From the NCBI RefSeq assembly GCF_001522545.3, contig NC_031770.1, positions 29,685,864-29,749,863 of the forward strand: 64,000 nucleotides of DNA, read 5' to 3'. The position numbers were made by a program, and so were the translations under genes. Positions within the stretch are counted from its first letter, which is position 1. Every line of letters starts with the position of its first letter. Shown piece after piece: positions 63,144-64,000 of the stretch. The DNA comes from Parus major. Taxonomy: Eukaryota > Chordata > Aves > Passeriformes > Paridae. The notes below the pieces were generated by a model. That model was not told the DNA's origin, made no database searches, and worked only from the letters and a program-made list of their open reading frames with translations.

Positions 63144-64000
63144 ATTAATCAAATGTCTGCTACAGTGAATAGATAAGTCATTATAGAGAAGAAATGCTAT
63201 TGAGGAAACCCACTTAAAAAGGAACAAGCTTGCAGTTAGTGACACATGAAAATGGTTCACATTTGGAAAACCTTTCTAAGTCTGAATTACACTTAATCAT
63301 ATTCTTAAACTGAAATTAAGGCAATTAATGCATACATTAAACATGCTGTCATACCCTGGGTGAATATCAGCATATACAGGTAAGTCTTTAACCAGAATCT
63401 ATGGATTGAAATGCACCAAATGTAATTTCATTTGTCTGGAACTTCAAGAATTAGTTCAATAAAAGTATTAGATATCAGTCATAAAATTATCCATTTGCAT
63501 GTTGACAAATGTTCAGACAGCTCTTTTTACATTTCATTTACATTTTTATTCTTGTGAGCTAAACACATTAAATATAGTATGCCTTATAAGTAGAGTATGT
63601 CCCTGCCTACATAGATTCATATTTTGAAGAAGACTTCTGTCTTTTTCATACAAGTCTCAGACACTAATACCTTGGAAAACTGAGACCTTACCATGCAAGA
63701 CTTACACAGGTAAAAATATGCCCTGCTGGGCCTGATCAAAAATTTTTAAAAGCAGTATTTCCCACCACAAGTGGCAGCAGAAACTTAACAGAATGTACAG
63801 TTACGTATGCTCTGTATGCTTATGTGGCCCTCACCAGTATTATTAGTCCTGCAACCCTCCATTCTCTTACTATTTGTGTATTAAGTGTTCAGAAACTCTT
63901 ATTCTTGCTAGACTGTAAATTCCTAGGCATAAGGACTATCAACTTCACTTGTGCATAGAAGCAGAGCATTTCTCTTAATTTGGGTGGAGAAGCAGCTGAA
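63144..64000 (-). other. Intron upstream of E1 (partial)
   Basis: No further stem exon was recognised on the minus strand; the previous DNAH8 exon is presumably beyond the window. Confidence 0.5.

Noticed and set aside
62745..63260. 171-codon minus-strand open frame
   Set aside because: It is exon E1 read through into both introns; the flanking parts are Phe/Leu-rich translation of pyrimidine tracts.
1..64000. CRISPR arrays, tRNA or rRNA genes, operons
   Set aside because: None seen; the window is vertebrate intron and exon sequence.

Overview
The window is a 64 kb piece of a vertebrate nuclear genome, almost certainly from a bird. The evidence is the repeat content: several CR1 LINE fragments with avian-type reverse transcriptase and 3' ends, plus LTR relics that resemble avian ERV families. 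The rest is AT-rich intron. I see no bacterial features, tRNA, rRNA or CRISPR array.

One gene fills the window on the minus strand: an axonemal dynein heavy chain, which I identify as the DNAH8 orthologue (outer-arm heavy chain, gamma/DNAH5-DNAH8 type). I placed 48 internal coding exons between 63074 (most 5') and 1661 (most 3'). Their splice phases all agree and their lengths sum to 6990 bases, i.e. 2330 codons with no stop or frameshift. The product starts inside the N-terminal stem (DHC_N1, about 63.1-41 kb), runs through the linker (DHC_N2, about 39-18.5 kb), then AAA1 (17.5-11.9 kb; GPAGTGKT P-loop at 15.6 kb, FDEFNR Walker B at 14.1 kb), AAA2 (11.3-7.0 kb; GPSGSGKT at 9.6 kb) and stops just after the AAA3 P-loop (GEQGTAKT at 1.75 kb). 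Start codon, first stem exons, AAA4-AAA6, stalk and C-terminus lie outside. Exon numbers E1-E48 are local to this window, in gene order.

The introns hold the rest. CR1 fragments lie at about 15.0-15.5, 31.2-31.4, 34.75-35.85, 36.7-37.3, 46.4-47.3 and 56.45-56.9 kb, with an older L3/CR1-like relic at 4.8-5.3 kb. LTR relics include a same-orientation pair of one 279-bp LTR (7673-7950, 8232-8510), an LTR near 10.3-10.8 kb, a large ERVL-type LTR at 25.0-26.3 kb with a GC-rich core, and an LTR-like segment near 58.35-58.7 kb. Microsatellites and A-rich tracts make up most of the other visible structure. The more notable points concern DNAH8 splicing: a 28-bp duplication behind one acceptor, two weak donors, and two places where the spliced protein seems a few residues shorter than its mammalian counterpart. 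I found no new multi-gene system; comparisons with human DNAH8/DNAH5 rest on memory, not on a search.
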